DNA of 9,994 nucleotides. Source: Gammaproteobacteria bacterium (GTDB lineage: Bacteria; Pseudomonadota; Gammaproteobacteria; Chromatiales; Chromatiaceae). The translations under genes and the position numbers were made by a program. Shown piece after piece: positions 1 through 7,144 of the stretch (the stretch's first letter is position 1; each line of letters starts with the position of its first letter). The notes below the pieces were generated by a model that ran no database searches, was not told the origin of the DNA, and saw only the letters and a program-made list of their open reading frames with translations. Location: positions 1 through 9,994 of the forward strand of contig JAHDCB010000051.1 in NCBI GenBank assembly GCA_020630035.1. The letters are read 5' to 3'.

Positions 1-306
1 CAGGATTCCCAGAAAGATCATCATCGCCCAGAAGCCAGTCATGCCGATCTGATCCAGAACGACGGCCCAGGGAAACAGAAAGGCGATCTCCAGATCGAAG
101 ATGATGAACAGAATCGCAACCAGATAATAGCGCACATCAAATTTCATGCGTGCGTCTTCAAATGCAGCAAAGCCACATTCGTAGGCAGAGCTTTTGGCGG
201 CATTCGGGGCACTGGGAGAAAGCACAAAGCCGATACCGATGGCAGCGACACCAACGAACAAGCCGAGGCCGATAAAAATCAGAATGGGCAGATAAGCATC
301 CAGCAT
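1..306 (-). CDS. nuoA: NADH-quinone oxidoreductase subunit A (5' part, runs off the window)
   Basis: NuoA is a small inner-membrane subunit of respiratory complex I, which transfers electrons from NADH to quinone and pumps protons. Reading the minus strand from the ATG at 306-304 gives 102 residues starting [20 protein letters not shown], an N-terminal membrane helix. Next comes the family signature [20 protein letters not shown] (about residues 42-61), then a second helix with [18 protein letters not shown] and part of a third ending FLGIL. Short bacterial NuoA proteins are about 118-120 residues, so roughly 16-18 residues are missing beyond the left edge. The start fits the usual family N-terminus; GGGA lies about 10 nt upstream as a modest ribosome site. 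As nuoA is normally the first gene of the nuo operon, the other subunits should follow to the left. It is divergent from ssb with 108 bp between start codons. The family call is secure. Confidence 0.95.
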   Translation of the reverse strand, partial: MLDAYLPILIFIGLGLFVGVAAIGIGFVLSPSAPNAAKSSAYECGFAAFEDARMKFDVRYYLVAILFIIFDLEIAFLFPWAVVLDQIGMTGFWAMMIFLGIL

Positions 307-414
307 GGCCTGTATTCCCGGTTATGCCGTGGGGGAGAGTCCTGTATGATTTGGCCATCGGAGCGTGCATTGGCACGTGACCCAAATCAGGAGCGAATTA
401 TATAGGATTTTGTT
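307..414. promoter_or_regulatory. Divergent nuoA/ssb intergenic region with weak promoter candidates
   Basis: This 108-bp gap must hold signals for at least ssb, and probably for the nuo operon in the other direction. On the plus strand TATGAT (345-350) could be a -10 box, but the hexamer 17 bp upstream (TTATGC, 322-327) is a poor -35. On the minus strand a perfect TATAAT (402-397) has no good -35. The ssb ribosome site is ATAGGA at 402-407, 7 nt before the ATG. A small inverted repeat CGTGC-N4-GCACG lies at 364-377. No LexA-type CTGT-N8-ACAG box was seen. The promoter assignments are tentative. Confidence 0.35.
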
Positions 415-867
415 ATGGCCAGAGGTATCAATAAAGTTATTCTGATCGGCAATCTGGGACAAGACCCGGAAGTCCGCTACATGCCGAGCGGTTCAGCAGT
501 GTGCAACGTGAGCGTTGCCACGTCTGAAAGCTGGAAGGACAAAAGCACAGGTGAGCCGGTAGAACGTACCGAATGGCACCGGGTGGTAATGTTCCGCCGG
601 TTGGCTGAGATCGCGGGTGAGTACCTGAAGAAAGGTAGTAAGGTCTATATTGAAGGCCGTATCCAGACCCGCAAGTGGCAGGATCAGCAAGGACAGGATC
701 GGTATACCACCGAAGTGATTGCGGACAATATGCAGATGCTGGATAGCCGTGCCGGAGGTAGTGCCGATTTTGCTGCGAGTTCGGCACCGGCAGCACCATC
801 CGGCGGCGCACCGGCGGCGCAGCCCCCGGTGGCGAACAATGGCTTTGACGATGATGTGCCGTTCTGA
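415..867 (+). CDS. ssb: Single-stranded DNA-binding protein
   Basis: SSB is a homotetramer that coats single-stranded DNA during replication, recombination and repair, and recruits partner proteins through its C-terminal tip. The 150-residue length is typical. Residues about 4-110 form the OB fold. The DNA-contacting aromatics match E. coli numbering: Trp40, Trp54, Phe60 and Trp88. A Gly/Ala/Pro-rich linker (about 112-143) leads to the acidic tip DDDVPF, a conservative variant of the usual DDDIPF. The ATG at 415 has ATAGGA 7 nt upstream. The gene is complete and ordinary, and looks like the housekeeping copy rather than a phage or plasmid one. No terminator is visible after it, and the TerB gene begins 81 bp downstream on the same strand, so read-through into the defence cassette is possible. 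Confidence 0.97.
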   Translation: MARGINKVILIGNLGQDPEVRYMPSGSAVCNVSVATSESWKDKSTGEPVERTEWHRVVMFRRLAEIAGEYLKKGSKVYIEGRIQTRKWQDQQGQDRYTTEVIADNMQMLDSRAGGSADFAASSAPAAPSGGAPAAQPPVANNGFDDDVPF

Positions 868-948
868 TGATATGTCATAAGGCGCCACAGTGACACATCC
901 TGTGACGTGGGTGCAGCCGTTCGTAAACAGACTTACATAGGTACCCTG
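868..948 (+). promoter_or_regulatory. ssb-terB gap and the ribosome site that decides the terB start
   Basis: This 81-bp gap carries no convincing promoter or terminator. The TerB gene's reading frame also contains an earlier GTG at 907, but that has no Shine-Dalgarno sequence. The ATG at 949 has TAGGT (938-942) six bases upstream and places the hydrophobic N-terminal helix directly at the protein start, so 949 is preferred. The pentamer GTGAC occurs twice (890-894 and 902-906), and a weak inverted repeat CACAG/CTGTG lies at 886-904; neither is strong evidence of an operator. Confidence 0.4.
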
Positions 949-3324
949 ATGGATCTCACAGATATTCTGATTTTGTTACTGATCTGCCTGGTAGTGTTTG
1001 TGTTCATCATTAAGCGGGGACGCCGTTCATCGGATCATAAGGAATCGGAAACCAAACCCAGTGTAGAACCAGCAGCATCTGTACCGGAAGAGGTCGGAGA
1101 CGACACCTTGGCAACCTGGCGGGAGGAAGATGCGCCAGCGGCTGTGCAATTGACAGCATTCGCAGCCACAGATCAGCCGACGACGACACCAGCGGAAGAC
1201 CTGCGTCACTTCCGGCTACTGGCAACAGAGCCAACAGTTGATGACGTTGCGTCATCCGATACTGGTGAGGCCGGACGTTGGCTGATGCCTGATGAGACTG
1301 TCATGGTTGCCGGGCGGCAGATTCATGGAGGCTGGTTTTATTATGGCGAGGTCTTACTCAGCTCAGATCAGCAACGGACAGAGACTGCACTGGTCAATCC
1401 GGCTTTGCCGGTTGACTGGATACAGCCGGATCGGGCCGGTGAGTCAGTCGGCTACTGGCCGAACTACGATGATATTGATCCGCGCAGTCGGGCTGCTTAT
1501 CTGCACTGGCTGATGAGTGATCGGGACGATCCGTCGACCTATATCGGCTACGTGTTCCTGTATTTTTACGGACTGGAGCGGCGTTTACTGACAGATGATA
1601 TTGCAGAAGCAGTCTCAGCGGATGAACGCACCGCGTTGTTACATGAAATCATGCGGCTGCGTACGATTTATGCGCACAATCGTTCCTTCAACAACTATGC
1701 GACGAACCTGATCACGCATATACAAGTGTTACATCATATACATCATATACATCAGATGGATTATCAGCTACCTGAACTAGATATCCTGTATACCGGTAGA
1801 AACTTTAATGCCGCATTTCAGTATGCTCTGGGAGTGACCATCCAGGCGGGTGAGCCGGTTCCGGCTCGACTGGCGCTGGCCTGGGTTCGCAGTCACCCGG
1901 AATTTAATCTGCGCACCCCGGCGCGACGATGTGCTAAGTTATTTGATCGGCTATTCAAGCTGCGTTTTCAACAACATTTTGGCGACGGTTTGGTGGTGAA
2001 ACAGAATAAGGCCCGGCTCAGGCTGGAATATCGATCCGCGAGTGAGTCGTTACGAGGATATCCGGCGATACCGCTGGATCTGCCGGATGCCAGCTACCTG
2101 AAGCGCCCGTTCAGTCGACTGATGAAACTGGCGGAAGCCTGTACAACTGAACTGGAGGCCTACAGCCGATTTATCGGAGTGAAAGATAACCAGTCAAACT
2201 CACTCAATGCGATCAGCAAACTGCCTGACGAGATTGTTCAATACGCTGATTGTGATGCGTTCAATTGTTTGCAAAACTGGGTAAAAACTCAATTAACAGG
2301 TAACTTATGGTGTTTAGTTTCATTATCAGACGTACTACATTTTTTTGGTGCTTGTCGACCTACTCAGATAAACAAAACAAGTGCTGAATTATTAGCTGAT
2401 GTATTAGAAAAGATGGGTGTAGGGATGGCGCCGGACCGGCGTTATCACCATGCCAGCCCAGCTCTGGATGGTAAAATCGTATTATTTGCCGGTGGACATG
2501 GTACTGATTTTTCCCCTTCAACAGCATTTGCCTCCACAGCAGCCCGGTTACGCCTGGGTGCGATGGTGGCCAGCATAGATCAGGAAGTTCATCAGACTGA
2601 AGTGGAAGTGCTGGAACACCTGATTCAGGCAAATACCGAATTAAGCGAGATAGAAAGGCGATCTTTGCAAGCATATCTGTATTGGCGGTTACAGACACCG
2701 GCCAGTACAGCCGGGCTGAAGGCGTTATTTGCCACGATTGGTGCGACAGAACAGCATGCGATCAGCCAGATATTGTTACAGGTCGCGTTATCTGATGGTG
2801 TCATTGCATCGGCGGAGATTCGCCAATTGGAAAAACTGTATCGTTCCCTCGGACTAGACATAGCACTGGTACGACAGGATCTGGATCAGTTGCTCGGATC
2901 ACAACCGGAGCAGGCAGAACCACAGGCTGTATCGACCAGTGCGGCAGAACTTGTGCTCGACACAGAGCGGCTCAACCGGTTGACAGCAGAAACACACGAA
3001 GTACAGGCAGTGTTGGCAGCGATCTTTGCGGAAGGAGAAGAACCGGAAGTGCCGCCTGCAGAAACTGCTTCGAGTTATCTGAGCAGCGAGCTGGATATAG
3101 CACATCAGGCCCTATACGACAGATTGATTACGCGGTCGGATTGGTCCCGAGATGCCTTACAGCAACAGTGCCAACCATTAGGTCTGATGCCGGAAGGTGC
3201 CTTGGAGGTGATCAATGATTGGTCGTATGAACAGGTGGATGCACCGGTGCTAGAAGTGGGTGATCCGTGTTATGTGGATCAGGAACTGGTCGCAGAGCTC
3301 AGTGCGCTTAGATTGATGAACTAA
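949..3324 (+). CDS. sngA: Membrane-anchored TerB_N/TerB/TerB_C protein (Shango SngA-like)
   Basis: This 791-residue protein has the TerB-family multidomain layout. Residues about 5-21 form one hydrophobic membrane helix followed by KRGRR, which predicts a cytoplasmic bulk. An acidic, Pro/Ala-rich linker follows to about residue 105. TerB_N (about 105-310) shows WLMPDETVM, GGWFYYGEVLL, YWPNY and the signature YVFLYFYGLERRLL (about 202-215). A TerB-like helical domain lies at about 595-650 with ALSDGVIASAE (Asp616, Gly617, Glu623). TerB_C fills about 670-791, including the pattern LITRSDWSRDAL. TerB domains are linked to metal and stress responses and to the membrane. With the ATPase and helicase genes downstream, the best match is the TerB subunit of the Shango anti-phage system; the letter A follows gene order and published composition from memory. 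Oddities are a His-rich micro-repeat (residues 257-268) and an AT-rich patch near 2270-2410. Its exact biochemical role is not visible. Confidence 0.85.
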   Translation: MDLTDILILLLICLVVFVFIIKRGRRSSDHKESETKPSVEPAASVPEEVGDDTLATWREEDAPAAVQLTAFAATDQPTTTPAEDLRHFRLLATEPTVDDVASSDTGEAGRWLMPDETVMVAGRQIHGGWFYYGEVLLSSDQQRTETALVNPALPVDWIQPDRAGESVGYWPNYDDIDPRSRAAYLHWLMSDRDDPSTYIGYVFLYFYGLERRLLTDDIAEAVSADERTALLHEIMRLRTIYAHNRSFNNYATNLITHIQVLHHIHHIHQMDYQLPELDILYTGRNFNAAFQYALGVTIQAGEPVPARLALAWVRSHPEFNLRTPARRCAKLFDRLFKLRFQQHFGDGLVVKQNKARLRLEYRSASESLRGYPAIPLDLPDASYLKRPFSRLMKLAEACTTELEAYSRFIGVKDNQSNSLNAISKLPDEIVQYADCDAFNCLQNWVKTQLTGNLWCLVSLSDVLHFFGACRPTQINKTSAELLADVLEKMGVGMAPDRRYHHASPALDGKIVLFAGGHGTDFSPSTAFASTAARLRLGAMVASIDQEVHQTEVEVLEHLIQANTELSEIERRSLQAYLYWRLQTPASTAGLKALFATIGATEQHAISQILLQVALSDGVIASAEIRQLEKLYRSLGLDIALVRQDLDQLLGSQPEQAEPQAVSTSAAELVLDTERLNRLTAETHEVQAVLAAIFAEGEEPEVPPAETASSYLSSELDIAHQALYDRLITRSDWSRDALQQQCQPLGLMPEGALEVINDWSYEQVDAPVLEVGDPCYVDQELVAELSALRLMN
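1731..1757 (+). repeat. Nine-base tandem micro-repeat encoding a His-rich stretch inside terB
   Basis: The nonamer acatcatat occurs twice exactly (1731-1739, 1740-1748), followed by a two-mismatch third copy (1749-1757). The period is a multiple of three, so the reading frame is kept and the protein reads HHIHHIHQ. With a nearby His this gives histidines at residues 257, 262, 263, 265, 266 and 268, inside the TerB_N region. It may be replication slippage in a helix, or a metal-binding patch. Confidence 0.7.
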
Positions 3325-3378
3325 ATGAAAGAAACAGTCTATCTTGATTCAAGCGTTCCAAGTTATTACTTTGGGTAG
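3325..3378 (+). pseudogene. Broken N-terminus of a PIN-domain (VapC-like) toxin gene
   Basis: Immediately after the terB stop (taaATG, no gap) an open frame encodes only MKETVYLDSSVPSYYFG before a TAG at 3376-3378. This resembles the first strand and helix of PIN-domain toxins, which usually begin M-K-x-T-V-Y-[IL]-[DE]-[TS]-[ST]-[IV]-P-S-Y-Y and carry the first metal-binding acidic residue in this segment (here Asp8). PIN toxins are about 130-160 residues long, so nearly the whole domain is gone. No clear continuation was found in any plus-strand frame up to 3541. It is most likely a remnant left by deletion or by insertion of neighbouring DNA. The alternative is a chance 17-residue peptide. 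The similarity is recognised from memory of the family, not from a search. Confidence 0.5.
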
Positions 3379-3541
3379 TGATTATATTTGAACTGCTGTC
3401 ACGCAGTTATAAGCAGTACATGCCCTCTGGCTCCACTGCACTGGTTTTGAAATCAGTTGTATATAAAACCAAGAGCCCCGGTGTTTGCCAGGATAAATGT
3501 CGGCTGGATTATTGAGATAATTTGCACATTAGGAGAATCGT
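3379..3541 (+). promoter_or_regulatory. Gap upstream of the ATPase gene: hairpin, candidate promoter, strong ribosome site
   Basis: This non-coding stretch separates the first two cassette genes. It contains a perfect inverted repeat AACTGC-N6-GCAGTT (3391-3408) and a weaker one GGTTTT-N16-AAAACC (3443-3470); neither is followed by a T-run, so neither is called a terminator. A plausible promoter is TTGCCA (3485-3490) with a 16-bp spacer to GATTAT (3507-3512); a second -10-like GATAAT lies at 3516-3521. AGGAGA (3531-3536) sits 5 nt before the ATPase start. The ATPase and helicase genes may therefore have their own promoter, separate from terB. Confidence 0.4.
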
Positions 3542-4849
3542 ATGAGTGCCAGACCTTTGCGCGCCAGAGAGCGTGATGCAGTCATTCAGTCCTTAAAGGC
3601 CGGAGTTACCCCGCGCATCGGTATTCAGCATATCCAGATCGGGCGTAAACAAGAGGTTCAGGCCTTATGCCGCGATCTGGAGCGCATTGTGGCAGGTGGT
3701 GCAGCTTTTCGCCTGATTATTGGTGAGTATGGTGCGGGCAAAACATTTTTTCTGAGCGTGATCCGTGCCATTGCGCTGGAAAAAAAGCTGGTGATTGCAC
3801 AGGCAGATTTATCACCAGACCGGCGTATTCAGGCGAGTCAGGGGCAGGCACGCAATCTGTATGCTGAGCTGATGCGTAACCTGGCGACGCGCACCAGCCC
3901 GGAAGGCAATGCGCTGCATAGTCTGGTCGAAAAATTTATCACCCGGGCGAAACAACAGGCGGATCGTACCCAGACCAGCGTGGAAAATGTAATCCGGCAG
4001 CAACTCTCGGCGTTAACCGATTATGTCGGCGGCTATGAGTTTGCTGAAGTCATTGCCGCCTATTGGCAGGGTCATGACACAGGTAATGAACACTTAAAAA
4101 GTGATGCCATTCGTTGGCTACGGGCAGAATACAGTACAAAGACCGAAGCGAAAAAGGCGCTGGGTGTCAGCGCAATTATCGGCGATACAAATTTTTACGA
4201 TGGCCTGAAACTGATGAGCCTGTTCGTACGCCAGGCCGGTTATGCCGGATTATTGGTGAATCTGGATGAAATGGTGAACTTGTACAAACTGCACAACACT
4301 CAGGCACGCACGGCGAATTATGAACAAGTGCTACGCATGTTGAACGACTGTCTGCAGGGGAGTGCGTCGTATCTGGGCTTTCTGCTTGGCGGCACACCGG
4401 AATTTCTCACCGATACTCGAAAAGGACTGTACAGCTATGAGGCATTGCGCTCTCGCCTGGCAGCGAATAGCTTTGCGCAGCAGGCTGACGTGATAGATTA
4501 CGACGCACCCTGCCTGCATCTGGCGAGCCTGACGCCAGAAGAGCTCTATTTGCTGCTGCATAACCTGCGCCATGTGTTTGCCAGTGGTGATCCGGATCGT
4601 TACCTGGTGCCGGATGAGGCACTGAAAGCGTTTTTACACCATTGCCAGATTAGGATCGGCGAGGCCTATTTCCGCACACCGCGTCATACGATCAAGGCCT
4701 TTCTTGACATGCTGGCAGTGCTGGAACAACATCCGGATCAGGCCTGGAACGACCTTATTCAGACGATTGATATTCCACTGGAACAGGCCACAGATATGCC
4801 GCAACCAGATGGTGCAGCGTCTGACGAACTGACCAGCTTTCGTCTGTAA
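3542..4849 (+). CDS. sngB: BrxD-like P-loop ATPase (DUF2791 type; Shango SngB-like)
   Basis: This 435-residue ATP-binding protein has family features of BREX BrxD/DUF2791 ATPases. The N-terminus has the RERDAVIQSLKAGVTPRIGI pattern followed by the IGR element (residues 33-35). Walker A is GEYGAGKT (61-68). Walker B is GLLVNLDE (236-243), ending in Asp242-Glu243. A conserved strand GFLLGGTPEFL lies at 279-289, with Arg-rich YEALRSRL at 299-306 that could supply sensor or finger residues. Near the C-terminus RTPRHTIKAFLDML (378-391) matches the helix typical of this family. No membrane segment or signal peptide is seen, so it is probably cytoplasmic. The start is supported by AGGAGA 5 nt upstream. 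Only 5 bp separate it from the helicase gene, implying one transcript and joint function. In Shango the second component is an ATPase of this sort. It could instead be called an orphan BrxD-like protein, but no BREX methylase or PglZ gene is present here. Confidence 0.87.
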   Translation: MSARPLRARERDAVIQSLKAGVTPRIGIQHIQIGRKQEVQALCRDLERIVAGGAAFRLIIGEYGAGKTFFLSVIRAIALEKKLVIAQADLSPDRRIQASQGQARNLYAELMRNLATRTSPEGNALHSLVEKFITRAKQQADRTQTSVENVIRQQLSALTDYVGGYEFAEVIAAYWQGHDTGNEHLKSDAIRWLRAEYSTKTEAKKALGVSAIIGDTNFYDGLKLMSLFVRQAGYAGLLVNLDEMVNLYKLHNTQARTANYEQVLRMLNDCLQGSASYLGFLLGGTPEFLTDTRKGLYSYEALRSRLAANSFAQQADVIDYDAPCLHLASLTPEELYLLLHNLRHVFASGDPDRYLVPDEALKAFLHHCQIRIGEAYFRTPRHTIKAFLDMLAVLEQHPDQAWNDLIQTIDIPLEQATDMPQPDGAASDELTSFRL

Positions 4850-4854
4850 ACCAC

Positions 4855-7101
4855 ATGCCATATAACCAACTGCATTCGGCAGTACAACGCTGGATATACC
4901 AGCAGGGTTGGCCTGATCTGCGGGATGTGCAAAAACAGGCGATTTCGCCGATTTTGGCCGCAGACACGGATCTGATCATCAGTGCTGCAACCGCAGCGGG
5001 TAAGACAGAAGCTGCCTTTATTCCGGCCTGCAGTGCGATTGCTGAACAGAACAATGGCTTCGGGGTTCTGTGTCTCAGTCCGCTGAAGGCGTTGATCAAT
5101 GATCAGTTCCACCGACTGGAAAGTCTGTTTGACAGTATCGGACAGCCGCTGACGCCCTGGCATGGTGATAGCTCAGCAGCGAAAAAGAAACAGGCGAAAC
5201 GTCAACCGGCAGGTGGGTTGTTGATCACGCCGGAAGCACTTGAAGCGATGTTTATGCTGCGTGCCAGTTCTGGTTGGATGAATGCCGCATTCACAGGCTT
5301 GCACTGTATCATCATTGATGAATACCACACGTTCATTGGTACTGAACGGGGGCATCATCTGCAATCTTTGCTGCACCGGCTCGAGCATCTTTTGCAACGT
5401 CAGCACCGACCGATTCCGCGGATTGCACTCAGTGCAACTCTGGGCGACCTGATCCAGGCCAAGCTCTATCTGCGCCCGGCACAGGACTTTGCCTGCAAGG
5501 TTCTGGAAGGTACGGAAAACAATGCCGAAATCAAAATACAACAGCGTGGCTATATCAACCCGGCACGTGTTCAGATCAGTAAGACGTCAGAAGCTGAACA
5601 GACCACCTCGTTGCCGACAGACAGCATCACAACCCATTTATACCAGCAACTACGTGGACAGACTCACCTGGTCTTTGCCAACAGTCGCAGCAAAACTGAA
5701 CAGTATGCTCTTGGTCTGAGCAAACAATGCGAGCAGGCAGGAGTGCCGAATGAATTTTTTCCACATCATGGCTCGCTAGACAAGCACTACCGTGCGGAAC
5801 TGGAGGCACGATTGCAACAGGGCAACCTGCCAACTACCGCAGTCTGTACCACGACGCTCGAAATGGGCATTGATGTGGGTAAGGTGACGTCTGTTGCGCA
5901 GATTAACCCGGCACCCAGTGTTGCCAGCCTGCGTCAGCGTTTAGGCCGGTCCGGGCGACGCAATGCAGCTGCCATCCTGCGGGTGTATATAGAAGAAGAT
6001 CAGTCTGCTGATTCGTTTGATCCGGCAAACGATCTGCGGCTGCAGAACCTGCAAAGCCTGGCTATGCTGCATCTGCTGATTGCGGAAAAATGGTATGAAC
6101 CACCGGAAATGCAGCAGACGCATTTTTCTACCCTGATCCATCAGATTCTGGCCACGATAGCTCAGTGGGGCGCGGTACAGCCGCAACAACTCTGGCAACT
6201 ATTGTGTAAGACTGGTCCGTTTAACCGGGTCACACCGGATCAGTTCAAAACGCTGTTGCGCCATCTGGGTGCCAGACAATGGATCACACAGCCTGCCAGC
6301 GGAGAACTGATTCTGGATGTTAAAGGCGAGAAACTGACCAGCCACTATACCTTCTATCCAGCCTTCCATGCCCCGGAAGAATATCGCTTGGTACATGTCG
6401 GCAAAAATCTGGGTACCCTGCCGCTTGTGATGGCCAGCCGCCCGGAGCAGTGTTTAGTGTTTGCAGGCAAGCGCTGGAAGGTGACTGAAATCAATGAGCA
6501 AAAAAAAGTGATATATGTTGTGCCTGCGCATAGTGGTGAACCAGCCTTTGCCGGTGGTGGCTATGGTGGTGTGCACGACAAGGTGCGTCAAACCATGTAC
6601 GACTATTACTGCCGGGGTGATCATCATCTGTCTGCACCAGATGGAACGCGTCTGAATTTGTTGAATAAAACAGCCGGGCAATTATTTCAGGAAGGACTGC
6701 GTTGTTTTCGCGATCTGCGACTACAACAACGTGCCCTGATCAGAATTGGTAAGAGCGTGTATCTGATACCTTGGATGGGCGACAAACTAGTACAAACATT
6801 GACTGCATTGTTAGAACATGGCGGTTATACCGCCAGCCACAGAGATGGTGTGATTGAAGTGCAGCAAACATCGTCTGAACAGAAAGATATTGTTGATTTT
6901 CTGCAAGTTTTGCTCAAAGACATGGCTCCAACCGGCATCCAGTTAGCGCAGAAGATTCCGGCAGAACGGAAACAAGCTGAAAAGTATGATCACCTTCTGC
7001 CTGAAGAACTATTAGATATTGGCTATGCAGCAAAACAGTTCGATGTGCCTCAGGCTCTGCGTTGGTTGGCCGAACATCAATCGCGTTGGTTGATACCCTG
7101 A
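4855..7101 (+). CDS. sngC: Lhr/BrxHI-like superfamily 2 DEAD/DEAH helicase (Shango SngC-like)
   Basis: This 748-residue helicase has a complete set of superfamily 2 motifs. They are motif I SAATAAGKTE (43-52), Ia SPLKALINDQ (75-84), II DEYH (155-158), III SAT (193-195), IV HLVFANSRSKTE (271-282), V TTTLEMGIDVG (332-342) and VI QRLGRSGRR (361-369). The wording of motifs V and VI is characteristic of the Lhr family, which includes the BREX helicase BrxHI. The remaining half (about 380-748) is an all-family C-terminal extension of winged-helix and accessory type, ending with LLPEELLDIGYAAKQFD. It should unwind or translocate on DNA or DNA/RNA hybrids using ATP. No Shine-Dalgarno sequence precedes the ATG at 4855, so translation is probably coupled to the ATPase gene, which stops 5 bp upstream. 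It is the third gene of the proposed Shango cassette. The helicase call is near certain; the system assignment rests on the neighbours. Confidence 0.88.
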   Translation: MPYNQLHSAVQRWIYQQGWPDLRDVQKQAISPILAADTDLIISAATAAGKTEAAFIPACSAIAEQNNGFGVLCLSPLKALINDQFHRLESLFDSIGQPLTPWHGDSSAAKKKQAKRQPAGGLLITPEALEAMFMLRASSGWMNAAFTGLHCIIIDEYHTFIGTERGHHLQSLLHRLEHLLQRQHRPIPRIALSATLGDLIQAKLYLRPAQDFACKVLEGTENNAEIKIQQRGYINPARVQISKTSEAEQTTSLPTDSITTHLYQQLRGQTHLVFANSRSKTEQYALGLSKQCEQAGVPNEFFPHHGSLDKHYRAELEARLQQGNLPTTAVCTTTLEMGIDVGKVTSVAQINPAPSVASLRQRLGRSGRRNAAAILRVYIEEDQSADSFDPANDLRLQNLQSLAMLHLLIAEKWYEPPEMQQTHFSTLIHQILATIAQWGAVQPQQLWQLLCKTGPFNRVTPDQFKTLLRHLGARQWITQPASGELILDVKGEKLTSHYTFYPAFHAPEEYRLVHVGKNLGTLPLVMASRPEQCLVFAGKRWKVTEINEQKKVIYVVPAHSGEPAFAGGGYGGVHDKVRQTMYDYYCRGDHHLSAPDGTRLNLLNKTAGQLFQEGLRCFRDLRLQQRALIRIGKSVYLIPWMGDKLVQTLTALLEHGGYTASHRDGVIEVQQTSSEQKDIVDFLQVLLKDMAPTGIQLAQKIPAERKQAEKYDHLLPEELLDIGYAAKQFDVPQALRWLAEHQSRWLIP

Positions 7102-7144
7102 TTTTTCATCAGCACTCACAGAAAACTGATGGCAGAATCAAAGG

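Noticed and set aside
342..357. LexA (SOS) box in front of ssb
   Set aside because: CTGT is present at 342-345, but the matching ACAG half is missing at the required spacing.
907..948. GTG start of the TerB protein 14 codons upstream
   Set aside because: It has no Shine-Dalgarno sequence and would put a charged stretch before the membrane helix; the ATG at 949 has a well-placed TAGGT.
3391..3470. Integron attC site in the gap with inverted repeats
   Set aside because: The inverted repeats lack the paired RYYYAAC and GTTRRRY core sites, and no integrase or gene cassettes are visible.
3420..3515. Small open frame of 31 codons in the terB-ATPase gap (MPSGSTALVL...)
   Set aside because: It has no ribosome site and no recognisable family, and its composition is like the surrounding non-coding DNA; it overlaps the candidate promoter.
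4755..5163. Overlapping minus-strand open frames (4755-5099 and 4759-5163) across the ATPase-helicase junction
   Set aside because: They lie opposite the well-supported 3' end of the ATPase gene and helicase motifs I and Ia, and their products resemble no known protein.
949..7101. A BREX or DISARM system
   Set aside because: The ATPase and helicase resemble BREX parts BrxD and BrxHI, but there is no methyltransferase, PglZ phosphatase, BrxC/PglY or DrmA-E gene here, and a TerB protein fits Shango better.
7098..7131. Terminator between the helicase and yoeB genes (CATCAG-N13-CTGATG, 7107-7131)
   Set aside because: The stem is only 6 bp with a long loop, and no T-run follows on either strand.
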